Assembly: GCA_001929475.1 (NCBI GenBank)
Contig: LXFE01001113.1
Span: 1-22,514 of the forward strand
Length of the DNA stretch: 22,514 bases
Origin: Neolecta irregularis DAH-3
Lineage: Eukaryota > Ascomycota > Neolectomycetes > Neolectales > Neolectaceae
Direction of reading: 5' to 3'
Shown here: positions 9,903 through 18,744 of the stretch, in pieces
How positions within the stretch are numbered: position 1 is the first letter of the stretch
How the letters are laid out: each line of letters starts with the position of its first letter
The notes under the pieces: model-generated
Seen by the model: the letters and a program-made list of their open reading frames with translations, nothing else
What the model was told of the DNA's origin: nothing
Database searches by the model: none
Translations under genes and position numbers: made by a program

Positions 9903-10372
9903 GCGTGGGATGGGTACAACAGATAATGCTCGAACTGGGGTAGATACGGCGAACCCCGGATTATCACGATTGATGCCAACCCGGTGACAAAGTTAAACGT
10001 GTGGCTTCAAGCTCGTTCATCCTCATGAGGAGAAGGGATTAAGCGATAATACAGTATTAAGACATGGCAAGGAATTTGCAATTATTAGGAAAACGTTCAC
10101 AAGAGCCTGAGGACGTGACTCTTTCGCAAAGCTAGAAAAATCAATTATTGAAATAAGCACATATCCCGTGTAAGTTGTACGCCTGAGGTACAAATAAGCC
10201 AACTTTTATTTACTACTCTAAGCGGTGTGAATTTAGACTAGATATATGTATCTACTCTACTTTTATACTCTGCCTTTAATAGTGGCCGCAATATTACCCA
10301 GCGCCCCGTTGTCAAATTGGTAGGGATATACTCGAGGGTATATCCTTACATTCCATCCCGCCAATAACCATC
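9903..10372. other. Intergenic region upstream of D-amino-acid oxidase
   Basis: No coding exon was recognised. The region is AT-rich with many stops on both strands and no tRNA-like T-arm. Its last 50 bases hold the inverted repeat described separately. Confidence 0.4.
10324..10345. promoter_or_regulatory. Inverted repeat in the DAO promoter
   Basis: GGATATAC and GTATATCC are perfect 8-bp inverted arms around a 6-nt centre (TCGAGG), ending 27 bp before the ATG of the oxidase gene. The dyad shape suits a dimeric or zinc-cluster activator, but could also form a TATA-like core element or a leader hairpin. Function is inferred from position only. Confidence 0.45.
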
Positions 10373-11776
10373 ATGTCGTCTGGGGAAAAACTTGTCATAC
10401 TTGGGTACCAAGTCATTTCAGTTCAGAGTGTTCATCTTAAAGAGCCGGTGTCTTTGGTTTGACTATCGCTCTCCAGATCGTAAGCGCGGCTGTAAGAGTT
10501 GATATTAATTTCTATAAGGCACAAACAAATAGATTTTCGGATATAACGATTGTAGCTAAGCACTTCCCTGGGGATTTCAGTCCAGATTACACTTCTCCAT
10601 GGTACATACTGAGCTCTGAATATAGTTCACGACCAGGGCCGGTGCACACTGGCGCAGTTTCGCAACTCGTCACCCACAAGATGCTTTACAAAGACGATGG
10701 GATGAGAATTCTTTTACAATCTTTCGAAAACTCGCTCAAACCCCAGGGACTGGAGTTGCTCAAACACCCGGCTACGACTATTGGGAGGAATCTTGTGACG
10801 AAACTAGCTTGGGGCTCGATGGATTCTGGTGGAGAAATGTGGTATGGGATTTCAAGGTTTTGGACGAGGAAGAATTGCCTAATGGGACTGTCTTTGGAAT
10901 TGGCATATCGCAGTCAAGCTTTGCTCAAATTGACCGATATAGGATATACTACGATTTGTATCAACGTACCCATCTATCTACAGTACCTCGTTTCACAGCT
11001 AAAATATTCTGGAATTGTGACATTTCGCAAAGAAGAGCTAGACAGGTTGGATGATATATTTGAAATCGCTGGAATTGATTATTCACGAGTTCACGGCGTT
11101 GGTAGCAGCTTTTCACCACTAATTTTGCTAAAGAAAAGTCAACTGTAGTGGAATTGGCATGGTGAAACTTGGAGATCCCCTCGTATATCCGACTCGAGGT
11201 CAAACTATCCTCGTGCGAAATGAATGTTCAGTGACGAAGACAAGGATGGGCAAGACTTCATTGACATACGTTATTCCACGCCCCGGCAGCGGGACAACTA
11301 TTCTCGGAGGTTGTAGAGAAGGTATGGATGTGATTGCCTAACTTTATTAAAACATTAGACGGAAGCTGGTAGATGATTCGACATGAGGCCCCAGTCTAAT
11401 CATCTGTATAGGGACACCAAAGTCAACACCAGTCTTGCCGAAAGTATCATGAAAAGAGCTGCTGCTTTTGTACCGGAACTTTTGACAAATGGACTTCCAC
11501 CGGAGAAGGGAGGGTTCGATGTTATCAGCCATAATGTCGGGTTTCGTCCATCACGAAAAGGCGGAATTCGTCTTGAAGCTGAAGATAAAAGTTTGAAGGT
11601 ATCGGGAAAGTCTAAGGTACTTCCCCTTTATCACGCATACGGAGCAAGCGGAGCTGGCTACCAAGTACGTTCACATTTTAGCAGCATAAATGACCGTCAA
11701 GTGCAGTTATGGGGTAGCCCAGGATGTGGTCAGCTTGATTGTGAATCGTCTTTCTCTATCTGCCAAACCCAAATGA
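10373..11776 (+). CDS. DAO: D-amino-acid oxidase (FAD)
   Basis: This flavoenzyme oxidises D-amino acids to 2-oxo acids with release of ammonia and hydrogen peroxide. Exons are 10373-10404, 10443-10479, 10519-10601, 10637-10902, 10943-11101, 11139-11321, 11359-11368, 11412-11664 and 11702-11776. The eight introns are 38, 39, 35, 40, 37, 37, 43 and 37 nt, giving 365 aa. The FAD-binding GxGxxG is at 11-16 (GAGVFG). Family landmarks follow: VAKHFPGD, YTSPWAGAHWRSF, INVPIYLQYL, VVNCSGIG, VYPTRGQT, TYVIPRPG with the active-site Tyr near 236, VGFRPSRKGG with the substrate-carboxylate Arg near 302, and YGASGAGYQ. Intron 4 (10903-10942) is GC-AG. Exon 7 is a 10-nt microexon giving the conserved DGSW. 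The C-terminus is SAKPK, so the usual SKL-type peroxisomal signal is missing. The gene faces RRP45 tail to tail with 28 bp between stop codons. Confidence 0.95.
10903..10942 (+). other. GC-AG intron in DAO (GCATAT donor)
   Basis: The 40-nt segment starts GCATAT, the same donor as the second Trf4 GC intron, and ends GATATAG. Splicing it gives FGIG-YTTICINVPIYL, which fits the family. The nearby GT at 10912 gives the wrong frame. Confidence 0.75.
11359..11368 (+). other. 10-nt microexon of DAO
   Basis: ACGGAAGCTG lies between a 37-nt intron (branch CCTAAC, end TTAG) and a 43-nt intron (GTAGAT donor, branch TCTAATC, end TATAG). Joined to its neighbours it encodes Asp-Gly-Ser-Trp, the conserved stretch after LGGC in this family. 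Skipping it shifts the frame. Confidence 0.85.
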
Positions 11777-11804
11777 TAAGATATGTATACAGAAATTCCA
11801 ACGA

Positions 11805-12798
11805 TTATCCTTGTATATATCGCTCATTTTCTGCCGTTTCCCGAAATGTGTTCTGCTTTTCTCTGTTTGTTTTATCTTCTTCTAAAGCCTTTGCGAGTAG
11901 GTCTGAAATTTCTGTTACTCGTACAAGTGCAAGCTTCATGCAGTTCATAATCTCGTGAGGTTGCATCGCAACACCGCCGGCTTTCGACACTTGACATATT
12001 TCGTGATGTTTGTTCAGAGTAATCGTCATCTCACCCTCCCGTAAACGCTCTTCCCGTAAATCAGCGTCTACAATCGACACCGTCCCTGAGAGAAAAAATG
12101 AAAAAGTAATGCAGATCGGTATATGCATTACTGCAAGTGGGACTGGAACTCGTTCTGATGGAGGATGCTTGAGGGTATTAATACAAATAACGACTGAACA
12201 TACGATTGTGACATCTTCTCCTTCAACCGTCACATCCGGCCGTCTGAAATGCAGAAGACCTGCGATTACCGCAATACAGGTGGCATCCACCAAACCACCG
12301 TCATGACTGAGATAGTGCACATCAGCTCTTAAACACCAGCATTTCTTTCCAGCCATTATACATAGTGATTCTGTATCCAACGCCCTGGACCTGCGAATCG
12401 CCTTCTCTATTAGCCTCGAGATGATAACCTCTTCCTCTGATTGTCTAATATTAGCACGAAGAAACAGACACTGCCTGATACCTGCCAGCTTCAAAGACAG
12501 ATGAAGCCATTGGACTTACTTCAGTGTTGATAACAAAAATCCCTTCGAAAGGTCGATCAGAATAAGGTCTAGTTACTTCTGCCGATATCCTTACAATTAT
12601 TCTGTAAAAGTGAGCTTTTTGCTACTGGAATCCGTACCTGGTTTTTCCCACCCGTACATCCACGAGTCCATATTCTTCACCAAACACGATTTTAATTGGG
12701 CGAAATTCTTCCACTGTTCTCGAATCTATTCGAATGCATTCCTCCAAGGCCTTGAGCACAAAGTCACGTTCATTAACAGAAGGATCAAGGTCTTTCAT
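11805..12798 (-). CDS. RRP45: Exosome core subunit Rrp45 (EXOSC9)
   Basis: This RNase PH-like ring subunit of the eukaryotic exosome is structural and not catalytic in eukaryotes (established). Exons in transcription order are 12798-12638, 12601-12482, 12444-12204 and 12167-11805, with introns of 36, 37 and 36 nt, giving 294 aa. That is close to yeast Rrp45 and lacks the long tail of animal EXOSC9. Diagnostic segments are PSVNERDFVLKALEE, FGEEYGLVDVRVGKTR, TRPYSDRPFEGIFVIN, ISRLIEKAIRRSRALDTESL, KCWCLRADVHYLSHDGGLVD, ALLHFRRPDVTVEGE-type, MHIPICITFSFF and TITLNKHHEICQVSKAGGV. ATG 12798 (MKDLDPSVNERDF) matches the family start; the frame is open a little upstream, but without another ATG. Intron 3 has no in-frame stop and is 36 nt, so retention would add 12 residues. 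It functions with Trf4, encoded 4 kb away. Confidence 0.95.
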
Positions 12799-12861
12799 TT
12801 CATGAAGTAGATTCGGAGAGGTTTTGGTGTTCAACAGTTAGATATTCCCAGATTCGGCGAA

Positions 12862-13571
12862 ATGGTTTATGGAGTCAATGCACTCGTCTGCAATATGCTC
12901 TCAATTAATGAGAATAATTCCAATACAAGAGAAACAATCCTTTGCACACGATATTCGGTAAAGTTTTACCGTCAGCAAAAGAGGTGACTGAAAAGGGGCC
13001 ATGTGTATTTATGAAGCAAAGTGTTATTCTTAATCGAGCTGAAGGACTTTTACGGCTTGATCATTGTCGCCACCTCTGTCTAACAACAGCAACCCTAACT
13101 GCGGGAGTTCAGTTGTCCATTCCACAGACGTCAATATGAGCATCCTGCCCCGGTTGCTCTGCCAAATATATATGAGATCATGCTGTCACGAAGAGGACTG
13201 GCCGTGAGAAACTAAAATGACTTGTAGCAACACAACAATGAGGAAAATCGCGGAAAATAATGATCCATTCACCGACAATATCAGTACAGTTGGGCATTGT
13301 CATTATGGTCCCGGTATGGGAAACTTACGTTGAAATTTTTCGATTGTGAAATGTATTGTTTAAACGCAGGCCGCAGCAACATTTCCAAGAGCATATGGTG
13401 AAGGGTCAATAGATGAAGAACCATCCACCCGTTCTCAAACGACTGACTCAAAAATCGTAGGCAAAGCCCAGTAAATATTTGGAAAGCCCTCCATCGTCAA
13501 AAGTTAAAAGAAAATCAACAAAAGAAAGTGCAGAAAGCAGAAGCTGCAAAAGAAAACTGGTCATAGGGTGA
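12862..13571 (+). CDS. Candidate intron-rich gene, identity unknown
   Basis: The 900-bp gap between RRP45 and CLC contains several protein-like + strand fragments that I could not assemble. An ATG at 12862 opens a 33-codon stretch ending at a good donor (12958, GTAAAG). DFYGLIIVATS is readable from 13049. YEHPAPVALPNIYEIMLSRR followed by GLA ends at a GTGAGA donor (13204); with a 39-nt intron it would end ENRGK-stop at 13260. A later frame (about 13371-13473) reads AAATFPRAYGEGSIDEEPST, and another (13461-13571) is Ser/Lys-rich with an NLS-like KVKRKSTKES. Candidate introns of 33-40 nt with CTAAC-type branch sites occur between them. There may be one gene or two. I do not recognise any family. 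Its start would lie only 63 bp from that of RRP45, giving a very tight divergent promoter. Confidence 0.3.
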
Positions 13572-13696
13572 AGGCATTTATTGCTTGCATACTGTAATGT
13601 AAAGTTCCCCTAAATACAATATACACAATAAAAGCACAGCTCATCAACCCTTGCAGATATCCTGTATATACATCCATATTAATTCGCGGCTGAAAA

Positions 13697-16638
13697 TTAA
13701 GGCCCTTTCTCTTTCTCTTTCTTCAGATAAGCAAGAAAGGCCTTTTTGTGTACAACTCCGAAGAATTCAGAATTCTCAGTGACACATAAATATCGTAAAC
13801 CGAGTTTAACAAACATTTCAAAGACCAATGCAATTGGTGCATTCTTGCTCAATGAGATTGGAGACTTCGTGTTAGGAGAAGATTAGGCTTTGAAATACCT
13901 GGTCCACGTACTGTCGAAAATCTGTGGTTTCCTGGTTTATAAGAAAAGATTCGATACTGCTATTCTCTATGACTTTGTCGTCAAAAGGCCCGAATTGACA
14001 CATCAATTCACTTATGGGGAAATGAGGATGACCTGCCACCATAATATCTTGACCGTCAATGGAGTGGAAAATACATTTTTACCCAAAGCATGTTCGAGTT
14101 CTGATATAGCGATGTAACCGACCAACAGGCCATCTCGAACAATCGGAAATCCACCGTCATTATAACCCTTATCGTGAACAAGATTGAGTTTTTCGCGAAT
14201 CAAGTCTGCCCTTAAACTCCAGCTGTGACTTACGTCTAAAGTGGAGATCTGGGCGAGTGGAGACCGAGCAAGGATGTGTGACAACTGACCCTCGAAATCT
14301 CGAGTTGTCTTCGTTTCAAGATAAGGAAATTCTTGCAAGTCGATGCAAAGATTATAGATTCCATTAGGCTCAATGGCATCAGCCGTCCACTTAGATACCA
14401 AAATCGCAATCATCAAAGGCTTCCCATTAGCATGTAAGCATGCGAGAATTGTTTACCGTGACATAATTAAGACTTCCTGTAAGCTCAAACATTATGACTG
14501 CTAAACTGACAGTCATCCGTGTGACACCTGCTAATGCTGCAGCAGCACCTAAGATGTAAGCGGCTTTGAATCATGAATAGCTTGCCAACAAGCGCATACG
14601 TCCCGGGCACAATGCATTCTATTGGTGAGCTTCCATGGCACGCTGAGAATGCCGAAGACTGAGGATTATTACTGGGTCATTAGTGTCAATGTCAATATGT
14701 CTTATACAAAAAGGCATATTGTACCAACAACCCCGCTATTCGTCCTGCAATTGCACCGACAGCAAGAGTTGGAATGAAGATGCCTGCAGGTACTTTTATC
14801 CCGAAAGTAATGATGGTGAGAATGATTTTGATTGCTAGAGCAATAAATAAAGAGCCGGTCAGGCCAGGAATGACCGAAGGTTCCCAGCCGCAGAAACCGT
14901 GTCCGCCTACATCATTCGAACACTCTGAGAAAAGCTCTCCTACGAGTTCAGGTCCGCTCAGTCTCGTATAGGGATTGCGAAAGGTTACAATGGCGGTTAA
15001 GAGAACAACACCAAGTACTTCGAGTAATGGATTTTTCTTTATGAAGTTCAATGTTCGGAAACTCTTCGACCACATCATGTTCAATTTGCAGAATAGCGCC
15101 CCATAAACACCTCCGAGCATACCGAGAAGAAGGAAGATGACTATTTCAGGATTCTTCCATTCATGGTCGTGATATGACACTTCAAAGACGACGATCTTAC
15201 CGGTGCCGTTAGGATTGAGCATTTTAAGTGTTATGACGGCGATTATTGCGCAGAAGTAACTTCTCCACATAGTCTTGGGAGGGAAAAAATGTGAAACCTC
15301 CTCGAGACTGAAGAGAACGCCTCCAATAGGTCTTACTGTAAGTAACCAAGCTAAGGGTTGGGCATACGCTGCGAATGCAACAGCAACACCAGCTGCACTG
15401 CTCGCACTAAGTATTTCCCGCCGCTTACCCTCATTATTTCCATATTTCGTCCATAAGCGACACAACACATTGCCAACACAACAAGCGATGTGTACGAATG
15501 GACCTATTTGTAAACACGGGGAAACAGGAGATGAAAGATGACACACCCTCTTTTCCCAGGCTCAAGCCAGAGGCTACACTGAGGGTAAGACCGATAGCTT
15601 TAACAATAAGTGTACGAAGACCCAAAGATCCTCGGAGAACGAATCCACTAAGGATAACTTTCACTTCAGGGATACCGGACCCGGCTGCAAGGTATGTAAC
15701 CTTTTTGGGCAGATTGTCGTTCTGATTGGTATTTGGGGGCACAGACTTTGTGGTAAGAGTAAGGAGACAGGATACAGTCGCGAGGATAACAGCAACAACG
15801 GTCCAGACAAGATGATCGATATTCTGAGAATCGACCGATGTATGGCGAAAGACTTCAGACCAAGTTTTCCAGGTTGGACAAGTGTCTTCAAGATCAACGT
15901 CGCGACAACAGAAGCTATAATCCCACAACCAGTAGGCTAGATGGTCAGCATCGAATCACTCGAGATGAAATGTACTTGTACAATAGCCTTCTTTCCAATC
16001 GAAGAGGCGAGATTCGAAGATATTCACACAGTATGCAATAACTGCAGTACATACCCCTACAATGTCAGGGATCCGCCGCCTTTTCAAAATCTCATTATTA
16101 CCAATAATTCCGACAATTAGCCAACCTTGGAGTGCATCAAGCGCCTCAATTGCCTTGCCACGGATCCCTTTGATGGAATGTACTTTCTTTCTTCTCTGAG
16201 CATCCTTGACAGAATCATGAAGCCAGTCTATAGAACTGTCAAAAATACAACTCTGACGATGATCTAACCTATAGTTGTGTAGTTGTCGTACCAAACCCTC
16301 TCTCCGATTCCAGAACCAAATAGGTTATTGGCATCAGCATCATATTGGGCATCCCTATTTGTGAATACATCCGATGACCTCCAATTTAGACGAGCTCTTC
16401 TCCCATCACCAATTGGAAGCCGGTCTGAGGCGTCATCTGCAGACCGAAATCTGGCTATTGTCTTTGGAGTGATAGGAACAGATTGATAACCACTAATGTG
16501 AACGTTAGACTTGGAGAAGAAGGATTGCTACTGGTTGTTGTCATTTCGCGAGGCTATGAGCCGTGAATTTTCAGATACCGAACCATCATCCATACTAAAG
16601 GCCCTTCGAAGCGAATGTAGTCTTTTTGCATTCGTCAT
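13697..16638 (-). CDS. CLC-type chloride/proton exchanger
   Basis: This belongs to the intracellular CLC branch (Gef1/CLC-3-like), which exchanges chloride for protons in Golgi, endosome or vacuole membranes. Exons in transcription order are 16638-16532, 16492-16269, 16227-16102, 16056-15976, 15936-15547, 15503-15368, 15331-14708, 14671-14586, 14548-14457, 14419-14083, 14047-13899 and 13864-13697. The eleven introns are 39, 41, 45, 39, 43, 36, 36, 37, 37, 35 and 34 nt, giving 839 aa. The three pore motifs are present: GSGIPE, GKEGPFVH with the gating Glu near 309, and GIKVPAGIFIPTLAVGA. Glu in PIGGVLFSLEE near 365 marks an exchanger, not a pure channel. Two C-terminal CBS domains follow (NDGGFPIVRDGLLVGYIAI; LRYLCVTENSEFFGVVHKK). 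An in-frame stop shortly upstream supports ATG 16638. Intron 8 (14549-14585) is GC-AG with a textbook GCAAG donor. Confidence 0.95.
14549..14585 (-). other. GC-AG intron in the CLC gene
   Basis: On the sense strand the 37-nt segment reads GCAAGC at its start and CTTAG at its end, with a GCTTAC branch-like site. Splicing gives TYALVG-AAAALAGVTRMTVS, the conserved CLC sequence. No GT donor restores that frame. Confidence 0.85.
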
Positions 16639-16788
16639 AGAAAATGGTGATCCAGATTAGTCCTGTGTATCTGGTATCTACAACGTGCGATAGCGAGGAA
16701 GGAGATAGCGGCGCCCCTGTATTAAGATCTGCCCCTGGGGCGCTACGTGGCATGACATCACTTTAATAGCCCCATTCACCACCTTACA
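16639..16788. promoter_or_regulatory. Divergent CLC / esterase promoter with GC-rich dyads
   Basis: These 150 bases serve both genes. GCGCCCC (16711-16717) and GGGGCGC (16737-16743) are inverted arms, and GCCCCTGGGGC (16731-16741) is itself a palindrome. Two CCCCT elements match the fungal stress-response element, and TGACATCA (16753-16760) is one base off an ATF/CREB site. All lie within 80 bp of the esterase ATG, so a stress-regulated esterase is a reasonable inference, but untested. Confidence 0.5.
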
Positions 16789-17694
16789 ATGGCAGACAAC
16801 TTACAGGATATGATAGTATGCTTAGGCGACAGGTATGTTATACTTAGACAGCTTTTGTCTGATCGATTCAAGTATTACACAGGGTGCTTGCAACCCAGAA
16901 TTGTTCGGTTATGTAAGCGCATTAGAGTTTTCGTACTCTCGGCGACTCGATGTGGTTTGTCGTGGCTTCAGCGGGTGGGGCACACATTTTGCGTTAAGAG
17001 CTATCAGCTTACAAATGCGAGTTTTACCAGCGAACACGCACGGTATATATTTCCCCGAATCGTTCCCCCCTTCAATTCAGGCTCTAAGACTCGACTCCTC
17101 ATAATTTTCTTTGGGGCAAACGATGCTTGTGTTCCTGGCACAGATCAATATGTATTTTGCCTTACAATTTGCGTGTCGATCACTTACTAAAAGGTATCGA
17201 AAGATCGCTTTCAAGACAACCTCAGCTACATGGTGAATTACAAGGCTCTGCACGAACATAACCCTAATATTCGCATCCTTCTAGTTGGTCCACCACCAAT
17301 CTGCGCGCATCGATCGGGAGATAAAGACAAAGAAAATGGACGCTTGCCACGGCGAACTGCCCAACGTACCAGGGAATACGCGATCGCTGCTAAAGACGCT
17401 GCTCAAAAGCTCGGGGTCCCATATGTGGATCTTTGGACAACATTCATGCAAGAAATCTGTTGGAAGGAAGGAGATCCTTTGATTGGAGATCTTACAGAAC
17501 CAAGGAGCAAACATCTTGGGGAACTATTACCCGATGGACTGCATCCAAGCGGAGAGGGGTATAGAGTTATTTTCGCGGCCCTGATGGAGTCAATCCATGA
17601 GAACTTCTCTGAGCTTGTCCCAGAAGCTTTAGAATTTACAATACCGCCCTGGGATAAGCTGGAATGTCCAGCAGATCTTGCCTTGGTGTCATAG
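16789..17694 (+). CDS. IAH1: GDSL esterase, IAH1-type (isoamyl acetate hydrolase)
   Basis: This SGNH/GDSL hydrolase cleaves short-chain esters; the yeast homologue hydrolyses isoamyl acetate. Exons are 16789-16832, 16873-16992, 17031-17151 and 17194-17694, with introns of 40, 38 and 42 nt, giving 261 aa. Block I is CLGDSITQGA, with the nucleophile Ser split across intron 1 (AG|T). Gly in RGFSGWGTHFA is block II, Asn in FFGANDACVPG is block III, and DGLHPSGEGY supplies the catalytic Asp and His. Between them lie NIRILLVGPPPI and GVPYVDLWTTF, both typical of IAH1. There is no signal peptide, so a cytosolic place is likely. The start ATG sits directly at the conserved N-terminus. The reading is secure; the natural substrate is not. 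Confidence 0.94.
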
Positions 17695-17956
17695 ATATAA
17701 ATCGTGAGGAGATTCCTATATGCTAATATATATTACGTGATGCATATAGCAACCACTTCCATATTCTTTTCAATCCCATACCCTCCACTAGTAAATAATT
17801 TAAAATGGCGAGGACTGATGGATCAAAATTTACAATGCTCTTTGGAAGCCGGAACAGCAAATGCCATATTGACCACCCTATGGATTTCAAGATAGGCAAG
17901 GATACAATTAGAAGTTTTTCAAGTTTTCCTTTTTGAACCGATACAAGCATTGAGCT
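17695..17956. other. Intergenic, no secure gene
   Basis: This is the 3' flank of the esterase gene. A 43-codon frame from ATG 17805 (starting MARTDGSKFTMLFGSRN) is present, but has no recognisable family and no support beyond being open. Confidence 0.35.
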
Positions 17957-18136
17957 ATGAGGACGAGTTCAACCGCAAGAGCTCTAGTTAACTCATTTTA
18001 ATCGAGCATATACCATCAGTGTGGTCAACTTGCAACCCAACAACCCACCAGAATACTATCTCGGCGATTGGCCACACTGTATACCATCGGCTCTAACAAT
18101 GCTAGGATTTGTGCCCCAGCCAGTATCTTTGAATGA
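17957..18136 (+). CDS. Candidate gene start: mitochondrial presequence
   Basis: An ATG at 17957 reads MRTSSTARAL up to a GT at 17987. Removing a 33-nt GT-AG segment (17987-18019, TTTAAT branch-like) continues CGQLATQQPTRILSRRLATL and on to a stop at 18134-18136. The result is Arg/Ser/Thr/Ala-rich with no acidic residues until its end, which is the profile of a mitochondrial targeting peptide. Further short exons probably follow: a frame downstream (about 18204-18410) reads SYVNNLGKDISMVPVTTNL. I could not complete the gene or name its product. The 33-nt intron size matches the rest of the window, which is the main support. Confidence 0.35.
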
Positions 18137-18744
18137 CTACGAAGATGTTAACACTGCTTTCCTCCGCATTCTCTGTCCACCCCTGCTTTGGAACAGGCTA
18201 ACATGGAGCCCTGTCATATGTCAACAATCTAGGAAAGGATATCTCCATGGTCCCAGTCACCACAAATCTGATAATCTCTTTGGCCCATAATCATATGAGT
18301 TGCGACACCCTTGTGTTTTGTCAACTTCAGGTAGATTGCCGTCGAGATGATTTATTATTTTTCTGTATAATACATGGGCTGAGTCAACCGACATTGAGGA
18401 ATCATTATTCTTAGTTGACTGTATGCAAATAAAATGTACTTGCAAGTCTGTCTTTGAAGCTTTCAAGACGTTTTAGTCAAAGGGTTTTGGCTCCGTCTGA
18501 GCGGATAGTAGAGTCACATTATAAGCAGGCAATGTAAAAAGAAAAATTAACAAACAGAAACAGAATAATTACTTTCTAGTATATTTGAATTTCAAAAGCT
18601 TTTCCGAATTTAGGAAGTTACTCCACGCGTCAGCCCAAGTCCCAGCTCGCTCTCTGACAGGTGACCAAACACATCGGCCACCACAAATCTCTTTATCGGC
18701 TCTTATCGTCTTGCCTGCCCTTTTCTGTTGTTCATGCAGCGTAG
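18137..18744. other. Region between candidate gene and CDC27
   Basis: The first part may hold further exons of the candidate mitochondrial gene. From about 18480 on it is AT-rich non-coding sequence ending in a pyrimidine-rich leader before ATG 18745. One ACGCGT (18625-18630), the MCB/MBF consensus for G1/S genes, lies 115 bp upstream of CDC27. A single 6-mer is weak evidence. Confidence 0.35.

Noticed and set aside
11599-11616. Apparent 18-nt GT-AG intron in DAO exon 8
   Set aside because: It is in frame and far shorter than every other intron (minimum 32). Leaving it in adds six residues in a variable loop, so it was treated as coding.
14181-14240. GTAAGT donor-like site in the CLC first CBS domain (sense strand)
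   Set aside because: None of the nearby AG sites keeps the frame, and the unspliced sequence continues sensibly into the CBS domain.
18625-18630. ACGCGT (MCB-like) upstream of CDC27
   Set aside because: A single 6-mer without a second copy is expected by chance, so it was noted but not called a regulatory site.
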